From contig CABMJJ010000011.1 in the NCBI GenBank assembly GCA_902386555.1, positions 32,319-96,318 of the forward strand: 64,000 nt of DNA, in the 5' to 3' direction. Below the pieces are notes generated by a model that did not search any database, was not told the DNA's origin, and saw only the letters and a program-made list of their open reading frames with translations. Shown here one piece after another: positions 25,686 through 34,246 of the stretch. Numbering within the stretch: position 1 is the first letter of the stretch; each line of letters starts with the position of its first letter. The position numbers and the translations under genes were made by a program. Origin of the DNA: Candidatus Bilamarchaeum dharawalense (GTDB lineage Archaea > Micrarchaeota > Micrarchaeia > Anstonellales > Bilamarchaeaceae).

Positions 25686-26959
25686 AAAATAATTGTTTGT
25701 TCTCTTCCAGGACCATAGGAAAGTATTGCTACTTTTGCCTTTAATTCTCTTTTAATGAAATTAACATATTGCTGACAGGGTTCTGGTATTTTTTTGTTTT
25801 GCTTGGCTTCTTCCCATTCATCATTGGTGATGATCCAACCTTTGAATGTTTTGTATATTGGTTTAACACTGGCAAGGGAATCAATATCGCTTGGGAATTC
25901 AGTTGTTTTTTTGCCATCTATTTCATAGGCAACGCAAACTTTTAACTGATCAAAACCATTTAGAACGTCGATTTTTGTGATTACAAGATCAGTGGTTCCG
26001 TTTAGCATGGCGGTGTATTTTAGTGCAACCATGTCCAGCCAGCCACATCTTCTTGGCCTGCCGGTTGTGGTACCAAATTCACCACCTTTCTGACGTAATT
26101 TTTCACCAATTTCATCACTGAGTTCAGTGGGAAATGGACCACCGCCAACTCGGGTGGTATAGGCTTTAATAATACCAAAAATTTTGTTGATTTTTGTTGG
26201 TGGGATCCCAGATCCACTGGATGCACTACCAGAGACAGTGTTTGATGATGTAACATAGGGATAGGTACCATGGTCGATATCAAGTAAAGTCCCCTGAGCA
26301 CCTTCCAGAAGGATGTTCTTTTTCTCTTTAACTGCTTGGTTAAGAAGGTAGGGTGCATTGACAACTCGTTGTTTTATCTTCTGACCGAATTCAAAAAGAC
26401 TGTTGATAATTTGGGCAGAGTTTAGGTCAGAATCTTGACCTGAATAAATTTTAATAAGGGATTTTTTCAGACCAAGAATTTTGTTGACCCTAGTTTCAAG
26501 TTTTTGTCTATCGAGAAGATCAACAATACGAATGGCAGTGGTTCTTGCAGCCTTGTCGCAGTAGGTTGGACCGATTCCTCGTTTTGTTGTTCCGATTTCG
26601 TTTTTGCTGTCCTCGATGCCATCAAGCAACTTGTGCCACGATAAAATAACATGAGCCCTATCACTGATGAATAAATTGCTCAATGAAAATCCAGCTGACT
26701 CGACTTCGTTAATCTCTTTCAAGAGGCTATCTGGATTTATCACAACCCCATTGCCGATTACCTTGATTTTTTCTGGGTAGAAAACTCCCGAGGGGATTAG
26801 ATGCAAACCGAATTTTTTATCTCCAACTTTTATGGTGTGACCAGCATTATCACCACCATTGAACCTAACGATATAGTCATAGGCACTAGCTAAAAGATCA
26901 ACAATCTTACCCTTACCTTCGTCTCCCCACTGCATCCCAACTATAACTGAAACTGGCAT
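25682..26959 (-). CDS. purA: Adenylosuccinate synthetase
   Basis: PurA converts IMP and aspartate to adenylosuccinate using GTP. The signature GMQWGDEGKGKIVDLL holds the catalytic Asp and P-loop. The central blocks GAQGTLLDIDHGTYPYVTSS and TTTGRPRRCGWLD are also present. The length from 26959 is 425 residues. The frame opens at 26974, but the Met at 26959 lies about 25 nt after the TATA-like AAATTTAATAC, suggesting a leaderless start. Confidence 0.96.
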   Translation of the reverse strand: MPVSVIVGMQWGDEGKGKIVDLLASAYDYIVRFNGGDNAGHTIKVGDKKFGLHLIPSGVFYPEKIKVIGNGVVINPDSLLKEINEVESAGFSLSNLFISDRAHVILSWHKLLDGIEDSKNEIGTTKRGIGPTYCDKAARTTAIRIVDLLDRQKLETRVNKILGLKKSLIKIYSGQDSDLNSAQIINSLFEFGQKIKQRVVNAPYLLNQAVKEKKNILLEGAQGTLLDIDHGTYPYVTSSNTVSGSASSGSGIPPTKINKIFGIIKAYTTRVGGGPFPTELSDEIGEKLRQKGGEFGTTTGRPRRCGWLDMVALKYTAMLNGTTDLVITKIDVLNGFDQLKVCVAYEIDGKKTTEFPSDIDSLASVKPIYKTFKGWIITNDEWEEAKQNKKIPEPCQQYVNFIKRELKAKVAILSYGPGREQTIIF

Positions 26960-26993
26960 AGGTGTACACCACAAGTATTAAATTTATTGAGAA

Positions 26994-27386
26994 TTACTTT
27001 AGAGCTTTCAGAGCAGCCTCATTGTCTGCTGTTCCGAAAAGAACATAGGACAATGTTGGGGTCATGGCAACTGAAAATGCATAAACAAGGTTAATGCCAT
27101 TGGACGAGATTCTACCTGCGGCTTCAGCCATGGTACCGGGTTTATTGGCAAGTGTGATGAGAACTACTTCTTTTTCAACAGCCTTTAACCCAAGCTCCTT
27201 AAGTTTTTTTCTTGCTTTTGGAACATCTAATTTTTCAATAACAAGATGAGTGTTTATTTCGCGATCTTCGGGTGGCATAAGAATGGTCTTAACGCCCTCG
27301 GCTTCCAAAGCTTTAGCAACAGTAGAGACTTCTTTAAAATTTGGTTTTTCCAAGAACAGTTCAACTACAAGTCTGTTTGCATCCAT
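26994..27386 (-). CDS. ACT-domain protein
   Basis: The 130-residue protein contains two ACT-like halves. The second is clear (VLITLANKPGTMAEAAGRI, then GINLVYAFSV). ACT domains sense amino acids and often regulate biosynthesis. The frame is open to 27428, but ATG 27386 has GGTGAG 5 nt upstream. It lies upstream of purA with a promoter between them. No catalytic domain is present, so it is a stand-alone sensor. Confidence 0.8.
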   Translation of the reverse strand: MDANRLVVELFLEKPNFKEVSTVAKALEAEGVKTILMPPEDREINTHLVIEKLDVPKARKKLKELGLKAVEKEVVLITLANKPGTMAEAAGRISSNGINLVYAFSVAMTPTLSYVLFGTADNEAALKALK

Positions 27387-27462
27387 ATACTCACCTTCTA
27401 AATGTAACAGTGATATATAAAAATCCATTTGATTTTAAATATTGCCTAATTTTTTAAATTTG

Positions 27463-27600
27463 CGGAGCCATATAATATTGTTTCTAAAACAGATTTCGCC
27501 AAGCTCGCTCATTCATCCCCCAAGAAGAATGAATAGCTCCGAATTCTGTGGAAATTTTTTCCTTGAAGGGGCTACCGCCCCTTCGGAACCCCGTAACGGG
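27463..27600 (+). other. Structured intergenic/leader region before uppP
   Basis: The 225-nt gap between divergent genes holds several stems: CGGAGC (27463-27468) with GCTCCG (27536-27541), ATTCAT (27511-27516) with ATGAAT (27529-27534), GAAGGGGC (27565-27572) with GCCCCTTC (27577-27584) around TACC, and CCCG (27590-27593) with CGGG (27597-27600) around TAA. A TATA-like TATAAT at 27471-27476 could start an RNA near 27500 carrying the last three stems. It may be a regulatory leader of uppP or a separate small RNA. I recognise no known riboswitch. Confidence 0.35.
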
Positions 27601-27611
27601 AGATAGGTGGT

Positions 27612-28385
27612 ATGGACTTTATTCAGGCGATTATTCTTGGTATTATTCAGGGCATAGCAGAATGGCTGCCGGTTAGTTCTAAGGCAATGGTTGCATTGGC
27701 AGGAAAATTTCTATTTGGTATGAGCTATCAGGATGCATTGAGTACTGCAATATTTTTACACACTGGAACGCTCCTTGCTGCCATTGTTTATTTTAGAAAA
27801 GAAATTTTTGAAATAGCCCAAAGTGTTTTCAAGAACAAAGATAGGAAATTGTTGGTTTTCCTGATTATAACCACAGCCATAACTGGCCTGATGGGCCTTC
27901 CTCTGATGTTCGTTGCATTGAATTTTGAATTTCCAGAATTTCTATTTACTATTGTAATTGGCCTGTTTCTGATTGGAATTGCATTGTTGCACAAAAACAG
28001 AAAGGAGAGCAGCGGAGCCCAATTAACTCCTAAAAAAGCCTTGGTTGCAGGTTTTGCCCAAGGTCTTGCAGCAATTCCTGGAGTTAGTCGATCGGGGATA
28101 ACTCTGGCTGCGTTACTGAGTGAAAAATTTGATCTGGAAGAATCACTGAAAATCAGTTTTTTGATGAGTATTCCTGCTGTTTTTGGTGTTGAACTGGCTT
28201 TACCATTGATAAAAGGAAACTTTGTTGTTTCCAGTGATTTAATTGCTGGGAGTTTGGTTGCTGCCATTGTTGGTTTTATTACAATTGATGCCTTGCTGAA
28301 AATTGCAAAACAAAAAAACTTTTATAAAATAATTTTTGGCCTTGGAATTTTGATTGTAATTTTAGGATTAGGATTACTTTTCTAA
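27612..28385 (+). CDS. uppP: Undecaprenyl-diphosphatase-type membrane phosphatase (UppP/BacA)
   Basis: This family removes phosphate from polyprenyl diphosphates and regenerates the lipid carrier for cell-surface glycan assembly. The 257-residue protein has the motifs GIAEWLPVSSKAM near the N-terminus and GVSRSGITL in the second half, with about seven to eight membrane helices. In archaea the substrate would be a dolichyl-type diphosphate. AGGTGG just before the ATG is close for a ribosome site. GGGAGA slightly upstream is an alternative. Confidence 0.92.
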   Translation: MDFIQAIILGIIQGIAEWLPVSSKAMVALAGKFLFGMSYQDALSTAIFLHTGTLLAAIVYFRKEIFEIAQSVFKNKDRKLLVFLIITTAITGLMGLPLMFVALNFEFPEFLFTIVIGLFLIGIALLHKNRKESSGAQLTPKKALVAGFAQGLAAIPGVSRSGITLAALLSEKFDLEESLKISFLMSIPAVFGVELALPLIKGNFVVSSDLIAGSLVAAIVGFITIDALLKIAKQKNFYKIIFGLGILIVILGLGLLF

Positions 28386-28592
28386 TTGTTTTTTAAGATT
28401 GGATATTAGTTGAGAAAAGGTTAAACCTTTTTTCTGCAGAGAGAGTGCTTCTTCGTAGTGCTTTTTACAGAACCAGGCTGCATAAAGCCCCATTGGTGCG
28501 TCTGGGCTTGATTCGTAAAGTGCCCATCCGTCAGTTGAACTTTCAAATTCTTTTTCGCAGGCTCTGCAAATCCAAACTTTTGGTGGTATCAT
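28374..28592 (-). CDS. Small Cys/His protein
   Basis: The 72-residue protein begins MIPPKVWICRACEKEFESS and contains CRAC, FCKKH and acidic residues, fitting one zinc site with ligands Cys, Cys, Cys and His. The frame is open to 28640, but that part lies inside the tRNA-Ser gene, so ATG 28592 is the likely start. It ends 12 nt inside the end of the convergent uppP. Function unknown. Confidence 0.6.
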   Translation of the reverse strand: MIPPKVWICRACEKEFESSTDGWALYESSPDAPMGLYAAWFCKKHYEEALSLQKKGLTFSQLISNLKKQLEK

Positions 28593-28613
28593 GTTTTCAC
28601 TTTTTAGAAAAAA

Positions 28614-28788
28614 CGCTGAGGGCAGGATTGTCAGTACCATTTTAGCACGCCCGTTTTTGGGCGTACCTTTTTACTAAAAAGGTACATTTGAACCTGCGAT
28701 CCCGAAGGGACCGGTTTTCAAGACCGGCGCACTACCAGGTTTCGCGCCTTGCGCGAATATAACGTTCAAGGCTTTATGCGACCTCAGC
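28614..28788 (-). tRNA. trnS-UGA: tRNA-Ser(UGA) with two non-canonical introns
   Basis: Reading 28788 down to 28614, the acceptor GCTGAGG (28788-28782) pairs with CCTCAGC (28621-28615), and discriminator G is 28614. The anticodon stem CCGGT/ACCGG encloses CTTGAAA, anticodon TGA at 28720-28718. The variable arm is TCCCTTCGGGATC. A proper D-arm (GCA/TGC) forms only if about 34 nt near 28773-28740 are removed. A proper T-arm (GCAGG, TTCAAAT, CCTGC) forms only if 59 nt at 28685-28627 are removed. Both segments can make relaxed bulge-helix-bulge folds: TCGC/GCGA with GCCTTG/CAAGGC, and TCA/TGA with GTACC/GGTAC. No CCA is encoded. Mature length is 82 nt. D-loop intron ends are uncertain by 1-2 nt. 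Confidence 0.88.
28645..28685 (+). repeat. Double-hairpin element inside the tRNA-Ser T-loop intron
   Basis: Hairpin A pairs ACGCCC (28647-28652) with GGGCGT (28659-28664) around GTTTTT. Hairpin B pairs GTACCTTTTT (28663-28672) with AAAAAGGTAC (28676-28685) around ACT. The same two-hairpin layout, with a GTTTT-containing loop A and an ACT loop B, lies at 63822-63861 next to tRNA-Leu. The element fills most of the intron and its right arm is also the first five intron bases. Confidence 0.65.
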
Positions 28789-28845
28789 ACGAACGAAGTG
28801 AGTTATGAGGGCTGGTGAACGGATCACCGTTCAGCTAGACCATAG

Positions 28846-29355
28846 CTACTGTTGAGTTTCAGATGGTAACATTGTTTGGCTCTCATCCTTAACTTCAGGT
28901 TGTTTTTCTTGCACGAAATATTTCTTAAACTTCTCGGTAAGGGTTAATTTGGATGTTCTGCCTGCTTTGTGGGTTTTCACAAACCCTGCTTCAACTAATT
29001 CATGAACATCTGCATAAATTTTAGGACCTATTTTTTTCACAAGAGTTGATTTTAGGATTCCGTCATTTTTTGAGATATATGCAAGAGTGCGAAGGGCAGC
29101 TTTGCTTATTTCAATATCCTGTGCAAATTGTTTCACACGCTGTAGATAATCATTTCTAACGCGCATGGAATATTTTCCATCCATTTCAACTATTTCAATT
29201 GCCCTGCCTTCGTAATCTTTTACCAGTTCATCCATTACGGTTTGAAGATAACCTAAAGCTCCAATGCCAGTAAGTGTACGAAATTCTTCCAAAGACATGG
29301 CACGAGAACTAATGAAAAGAGCAGCTTCGATGAGTTTTTTTTCTTCCTTTTCCAT
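28846..29355 (-). CDS. scpB: Segregation and condensation protein B (ScpB)
   Basis: ScpB is the winged-helix partner of ScpA/kleisin in SMC condensin. The 169-residue protein begins with EKKLIEAALFISSRAMSLEEF, and its second wing region contains SKAALRTLAYISKNDGI. The C-terminal 20 residues are polar and disordered. The start codon touches the stop of the upstream kinase-like gene (1-nt overlap), so the two are co-transcribed. The 57-nt gap to tRNA-Ser contains a small GAACGG/CCGTTC hairpin. Confidence 0.9.
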   Translation of the reverse strand: MEKEEKKLIEAALFISSRAMSLEEFRTLTGIGALGYLQTVMDELVKDYEGRAIEIVEMDGKYSMRVRNDYLQRVKQFAQDIEISKAALRTLAYISKNDGILKSTLVKKIGPKIYADVHELVEAGFVKTHKAGRTSKLTLTEKFKKYFVQEKQPEVKDESQTMLPSETQQ

Positions 29356-29870
29356 TAATATCCCTCAACCAATAAACTAGAATAGTCAACGGAGTCAATC
29401 TTTTTCTTCTTTTGCTTTATTGCTTTCTTTATTTCTTCAATAGAAGAAGAGGGAGATCTTCTGGATGTGTCCAGTTCAAGAGGTTTTTTCTTGTATATTT
29501 GGATTACACGCTGGGTGCAATAGTCCAACATCTCAGTCATAATGTTTTCTTGAATTTTCTTTTTGTTATATTTTCTCTTTTTCAGACGTTTTTGAAGAAC
29601 CCTTGGGTGTGTTCTCAGAACAATGATAAAATCAGCAGGGATGAAAAATTCGCAGGCAAGATGACCCTCAACCAAATAGTTTTTTTTATTTTTTAGAGAT
29701 CGCATTGCCCCGACTAGTTTTCTAATATCTACTTCGTGTTTTTTGTTTGAAAGTTTTTTAGCCATGACAATTTTTTTGATGTCCACCAATTCCAGTTTTA
29801 GCTCTTTGGCTAAACTTTTTGAAATTGTTGATTTACCTGTTCCTGGAGTTCCTGTTATGATTATCCTCAT
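29355..29870 (-). CDS. Adenylate kinase-like NTPase (Fap7/AK6 family)
   Basis: The 171-residue P-loop protein starts RIIITGTPGTGKSTISKSLAKEL. It has the short, lid-poor architecture of Fap7/AK6, which acts in late small-subunit rRNA maturation in eukaryotes and archaea and has weak adenylate kinase activity. A basic insert (RLKKRKYNKKKIQENIMTE) replaces the lid. It is coupled to scpB by 1-nt overlap and follows the PadR gene on the same strand. Confidence 0.88.
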   Translation of the reverse strand: MRIIITGTPGTGKSTISKSLAKELKLELVDIKKIVMAKKLSNKKHEVDIRKLVGAMRSLKNKKNYLVEGHLACEFFIPADFIIVLRTHPRVLQKRLKKRKYNKKKIQENIMTEMLDYCTQRVIQIYKKKPLELDTSRRSPSSSIEEIKKAIKQKKKKIDSVDYSSLLVEGY

Positions 29871-29886
29871 CGGATCACTATTAGAA

Positions 29887-30195
29887 TTACAGTTTATTTG
29901 TTAGAAGCTTGAAATATTCTCTTGCTGAATTTAGGGTGTCTTTGCCTTTTTTTGTTATTGTATAATATTTTCTTCTTTGTTCCATTTTCGAGGTGATTAA
30001 CCCTTCATTTTCCAAACGATAGAGCACGATATAGATCATGATTTTGCCTGGTTTAAAAAAGAATTCTTTTTCGATTAATTCGTCCATTTCATAGGCGTAG
30101 ATTTTTCGAGATTTGACTAGGGAGAGAATGTAAAGCCAAAGATTACCAGAAGTGAGAAGGCGCTTTAGGCGTTTGATGGGAGTAGACGTAATCAT
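29887..30195 (-). CDS. PadR-family transcriptional regulator
   Basis: The 102-residue protein is a winged-helix regulator (LWLYILSLVKSRKIYAYEMDE, then GKIMIYIVLYRLENEGLI and RRKYYTITKKGKDTL) with a short C-terminal dimerisation helix. It lies 8 nt downstream of the 1,313-residue membrane protein gene on the same strand and is probably co-transcribed with it. It is the best local candidate to bind the tandem repeats at 34159-34208. Confidence 0.85.
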   Translation of the reverse strand: MITSTPIKRLKRLLTSGNLWLYILSLVKSRKIYAYEMDELIEKEFFFKPGKIMIYIVLYRLENEGLITSKMEQRRKYYTITKKGKDTLNSAREYFKLLTNKL

Positions 30196-30203
30196 GATAT
30201 CAG

Positions 30204-33200
30204 CTAGTGCCGTCTTCTTTCTTCCTCTTCATGTTCTTCTTGGGCTTTTTTTAACATTGCTCGAACTTTATCATCAGTTACACGGAGCACTGTAAGCCCT
30301 GTTCCTTTTTCCTGGTCAACACCATAAAGACCATACGCCGTATTTTCTTGGAATTGTGGTTGTCGTAGTAGATCCTCTGTTTTTGCTGGTTGACCTTCAA
30401 CACGTGGAACTTTAGGCAATTGGACATCTAATTGCCCGATAATCTCTTCTGCTTTTGTCATGTCTCCGCTTTTTGCTGCGAATAACGCTTTAGTATATAC
30501 TTCAGCATACTCGGGTTGACCAGTTTCTCCATAAAATCTGGCTTGTTGTGCAATTGTATCAACAGCCTTCTCTGGATGTGCACGAATATCTTCTTGAACT
30601 CTCCTTTCGTTATCATAAAGTGCGTCTGCTGCCCTTTCAAGTCTAGGTGGATCAGAACGTGGTCCTATTAATGGCTGGAATGTAGCTGAAGACGGAGGGT
30701 TAAGAGGATCGAATACGGTTCCTGCCATAGGTGCAGGAGCACGGGAAAGTTGATATTCGTGCACATATCCATCGGCAGCCAGAGCAACACCTTTAGTATA
30801 AGTAGCCATTATGTCTTGGAATTCAGGGGGGAGGTGCTCTTTTAGTCTGGCCTGTTGTGCTTGAAACTCTTGAACTGCAGCTGCTTGTACGGCAAATCTT
30901 GTACAATCTTGCCCTTCCTGATAAACTCTGGGTGATTCAGGTGTATTTGCCGGGCGATACGATGGCCCATCAATTACGCGTCCAGCATTATCATAATTAG
31001 TTGGACGTGCACCTTCAGAATCAATTGCATGTCCAGCAGCTTGAAGTGCTGCGTATTCTCCAGCTGCAGGTATCAACTTTTCTGGAATAGGTCCTTTGAT
31101 TAATAATTCCATTCTAGGATCCTGAAGAGAAACCTGACCGGACGGAGTTAATGGTCTAAGAGGATCAGCTGACACATCCCCACCATGTTGTGATGCATTG
31201 TGAACGCTATATGCTGAATCTGTTACCCAGTTGAATCGATCTGCAGGTAGTGCTAGGATAATATCTGCGTCTCTTTTGCCAACATGTTGAACCAATTCAG
31301 TTCGCATATCTACTGCACCAGCCACAATTGCAGGGGTGACTTGTCTAAAATCAATAGCTTGAGCTCTTTCAGCTGCTACTTGACCCACAATTACCTGAAA
31401 GTCAGGGAGTTTTGGTTCTGGAAGAGTTGGATCTTTTACGCGTGCAGCCATGGCAGCTTGATACTCACCAACAGCAACCATATACTTAGGATATGCTGCC
31501 TGGGCAGTAGCCGGATCATGTGTGTATGCGTCAGTAACTGCAGTTCGGAATTTTGGTTCGTCCATTTTCTCTAAATCAGCAGGAGACGTGGATCGTATAA
31601 CTGTTTCAACAACCCTAGCTTCGGTAACGGGTACACCAGGAAGAGAATCTGCAAAACCAGGTCTACGGATGGTAAAATCTTCTACAGCATCTCCAACTTT
31701 AACCATAAATGTTTTTGGATCTTGAGAAGTCGTCATACCAGCGACAACCGTAGCTGCAGGTTGACCATATGATACTGCAAGCGCTTGTTCTGCTTCTCTA
31801 GTTGCTGTGGCCAAACGAGTTTCAGTAGGAATTGAATCTCCGAGTTCCTTTACTCTATCAACAATACCGGTGCGTATTTGTTCATTTGCATATTGAACAG
31901 TTCTAAGGGATCTATCAACAGAATCTTGAAGAGAAGTTCCATCTGGCATTGTAGACGGTCCACCAAGAGCGAAACCACCGAATAGTTTACCTTCTAACCC
32001 TGGGGCTGCAGCAGCCAATACTGCTTTTGCTTCATCACCAGTAACTGGTTGTTGAACTATTTTGTTGACAGAACCATCAGCACCAACAGTATACGTACCG
32101 ACCTGTGGTCCACCCTCAACTTTAAATTGTTTTTCACCAGATGGACTAGTTTCAACGCTGACTTTTCCATCTGGTAGCTGGCCAGTAGTTGGAGAAAGAA
32201 GAGCTCTTACCGCATCCGCATCTGCACCTGCAACTGGCTGTGCAACAGGTTTTGTAACAACACCATCCTTAACAGTATAATCCTGACCACCGCCAGGAAC
32301 CGGAACTGTTTTAGTAACAGCACCATCGGCACCAACAGTATAGGAACCGGCATTTGGTCCACTTGCAACAGTAATCTGTTTTTCACCTGACGATGCAGTG
32401 GTAACTGCAACTCCATCAGGTGGTTTAGCAGCTGCAGCAAGAGCAGCTACTTGCTTTGCAGCGTCACCTTCGACCTTCACTTGCATCTGGATTGGCTGGT
32501 CAGTATGTACTTTTGCTTCGCCCTGATCACCGGCTTTGAGTTGAACTTGTTGATTTCCAGAACTATAATCCAAACCAGCAACTGGTGCACCAGGAGCTGT
32601 AGTTGTTACAGCAACTCCTTGCTGGGGAGCAGGTACAGCAGGAGCCGTTTCACCTGGTTTAGGCGCTGCTGCTTTTTCATCTGGTTTTGGAGCTGCAGGA
32701 GCAAGACCTGTAGTTGTACTACCATCTGCATTGGTCCTTACCCCAGTTACAGCAGCTTCACCACCACCGGCAATCGGTATCTTGGCCCTTCCTTCTGCAT
32801 CAGTCATTGCTGCTTTAACTGCTGCACCCTGGGCAATTATTGCCGTAGGGGATTTGTTAGTAAATGAGGACATATCAACGCCGTAAGTTCTTAAAATAGA
32901 AAATATAGGTAAACTACCAAGAACATTAACAAGAGCAAAAACAAGCATACCACCTTTTTTCTCATCAAGACGAGAACCGATGCCTCCGGCTCCACCAGTA
33001 GTTCTCAATTCTTTACCAACCATTACGACGCTTGCACCAGAACCTCGCATTTGTTCAAGCATACCGCCACGAAGTTCCTGGAAATTACCTCCTTTCACTG
33101 CACCTGCTGCGTCAGTGGCTTTTTTAAAGTCAGAAATTCCACCACGCATACCTTTCGGTCCCATCTCCACTGCTCTGCCGCCAACCATTTGTACACTACT

Positions 33201-34145
33201 AAAACCAATTGTGCTTCCTATGAAAACGTTTGAATTGGCTCTCTGTGTTTCAACTTTGCTAATTGCTTGACTAGTAGTGAGTTCTTTTCCTTCTCCTTTT
33301 GCTGCTGCCTCTTTAGCTTCTGCTTTAGCATCGCTCACTGCTTTGGCAGTTCCAGCAATTGAATATGCAGCCTGGATAACAGACATTAAACTAAAAGAAA
33401 ACCCTCGTGCTCTTGCTTGATAACGGATATGCCTTCCTATTCTTGGACTTCCTAAATTGAAAATACCAAATGGATTCTGTCCGCTCAAATAAAGTGCTCC
33501 ACCTAGCAAAGCAAAAATGATCACCAACGGAAGACAGAACGCAGGAGTTGTTGCACCCTTAACCGGAGGAGCGCAATAGGTAGTAAGGGCAAGTTCTGGA
33601 AGAAAAGTTCCGTTATTGTATGGTCCTGGCGGAAGAGTAACACCCGGAGCAGCTTCGATATCGTCTGCATTAACTACTGCCCCGCCTCCGATTATATTTT
33701 CATAATAGCCAGATTCATTGTGCATATCTGCAAATTTAAGACATTCAGCAAAACCACAATCAGTTGAACCAGAAGTACAAAAAGGGCAGTAGAGAATTTT
33801 CATGTTAAAGCAGCCGTCAGTACCCCAAGTTGAAAAATCAAAAATAGCAGTTCCGCTATCATCAGTAACAACTTTGTAGAGTCTTGGATAGGGTGCTGTG
33901 TTACTTGCATTGGTTAGTTCAATAAGAATTACGGTCTTATTAAGAGGAGGACGTGGATCAAGTGAATTGCTGGTATTATCATAGAAAGCAGAAATTTCGA
34001 GAGTTTTATCGGCAGAATGGGATTGGGTAAAAATTCTTCCAGGTAATGCATCATTAAATGCAGCACAATCAGGACAATTTGTTGAAACTGGAAAAATTAA
34101 ACTTGCAAAAAAGATAAAGGCCAGAACGATGGCAGCATATTTCAT
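30204..34145 (-). CDS. Giant membrane protein with secreted N-terminal domain
   Basis: The 1,313-residue protein has a signal peptide (residues 1-22), a Cys-rich extracytoplasmic domain (23-203, about ten Cys including CPDC and CPFC), membrane helices at about 204-222 and 400-420, and a helical basic loop between them. An Ala/Pro-rich linker (about 455-575) leads to two related repeats (576-640 and 658-703, sharing SGEKQ and YTVGADG). The C-terminal 600 residues are helical. The ATG at 34145 lies about 25 nt after a TATA box. It is divergent from the membrane-protein operon and matches no family I know. The side on which the long C-terminus lies is uncertain. Confidence 0.8.
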   Translation of the reverse strand: MKYAAIVLAFIFFASLIFPVSTNCPDCAAFNDALPGRIFTQSHSADKTLEISAFYDNTSNSLDPRPPLNKTVILIELTNASNTAPYPRLYKVVTDDSGTAIFDFSTWGTDGCFNMKILYCPFCTSGSTDCGFAECLKFADMHNESGYYENIIGGGAVVNADDIEAAPGVTLPPGPYNNGTFLPELALTTYCAPPVKGATTPAFCLPLVIIFALLGGALYLSGQNPFGIFNLGSPRIGRHIRYQARARGFSFSLMSVIQAAYSIAGTAKAVSDAKAEAKEAAAKGEGKELTTSQAISKVETQRANSNVFIGSTIGFSSVQMVGGRAVEMGPKGMRGGISDFKKATDAAGAVKGGNFQELRGGMLEQMRGSGASVVMVGKELRTTGGAGGIGSRLDEKKGGMLVFALVNVLGSLPIFSILRTYGVDMSSFTNKSPTAIIAQGAAVKAAMTDAEGRAKIPIAGGGEAAVTGVRTNADGSTTTGLAPAAPKPDEKAAAPKPGETAPAVPAPQQGVAVTTTAPGAPVAGLDYSSGNQQVQLKAGDQGEAKVHTDQPIQMQVKVEGDAAKQVAALAAAAKPPDGVAVTTASSGEKQITVASGPNAGSYTVGADGAVTKTVPVPGGGQDYTVKDGVVTKPVAQPVAGADADAVRALLSPTTGQLPDGKVSVETSPSGEKQFKVEGGPQVGTYTVGADGSVNKIVQQPVTGDEAKAVLAAAAPGLEGKLFGGFALGGPSTMPDGTSLQDSVDRSLRTVQYANEQIRTGIVDRVKELGDSIPTETRLATATREAEQALAVSYGQPAATVVAGMTTSQDPKTFMVKVGDAVEDFTIRRPGFADSLPGVPVTEARVVETVIRSTSPADLEKMDEPKFRTAVTDAYTHDPATAQAAYPKYMVAVGEYQAAMAARVKDPTLPEPKLPDFQVIVGQVAAERAQAIDFRQVTPAIVAGAVDMRTELVQHVGKRDADIILALPADRFNWVTDSAYSVHNASQHGGDVSADPLRPLTPSGQVSLQDPRMELLIKGPIPEKLIPAAGEYAALQAAGHAIDSEGARPTNYDNAGRVIDGPSYRPANTPESPRVYQEGQDCTRFAVQAAAVQEFQAQQARLKEHLPPEFQDIMATYTKGVALAADGYVHEYQLSRAPAPMAGTVFDPLNPPSSATFQPLIGPRSDPPRLERAADALYDNERRVQEDIRAHPEKAVDTIAQQARFYGETGQPEYAEVYTKALFAAKSGDMTKAEEIIGQLDVQLPKVPRVEGQPAKTEDLLRQPQFQENTAYGLYGVDQEKGTGLTVLRVTDDKVRAMLKKAQEEHEEEERRRH

Positions 34146-34158
34146 GATATATTACATC

Positions 34159-34208
34159 TTTTGTAAATTTATAAAACTACCATTTTTGTAAATTCGTAAA
34201 ACCAACAT
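34159..34208. promoter_or_regulatory. Tandem 25-bp operator-like repeats in a divergent promoter
   Basis: Two directly adjacent 25-bp repeats (34159-34183 and 34184-34208) share 21 of 25 positions, both beginning TTTTGTAAATT and ending AAAAC then CAT. The first contains the minus-strand TATA (TTTATAAA) for the 30204-34145 gene. The plus-strand TATA (ATTTAAATT at about 34217-34226) lies just beyond the second. A regulator bound here could control both transcripts. Confidence 0.6.
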
Positions 34209-34246
34209 ATGGAAAACATTTAAATTGCTAAGGGAGAAGAGTAGAC

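Noticed and set aside
28641..28845. CRISPR-like or plain terminator reading of the hairpins near 28.7 kb
   Set aside because: No regular spaced repeats are present. The perfect acceptor-stem pairing over 175 nt explains the region better as a tRNA with introns.
31284..33270. Plus-strand frames of 60-138 residues inside the 1,313-residue gene
   Set aside because: They are shadows of the Ala/Pro-rich coding strand, without ribosome sites or plausible protein composition.
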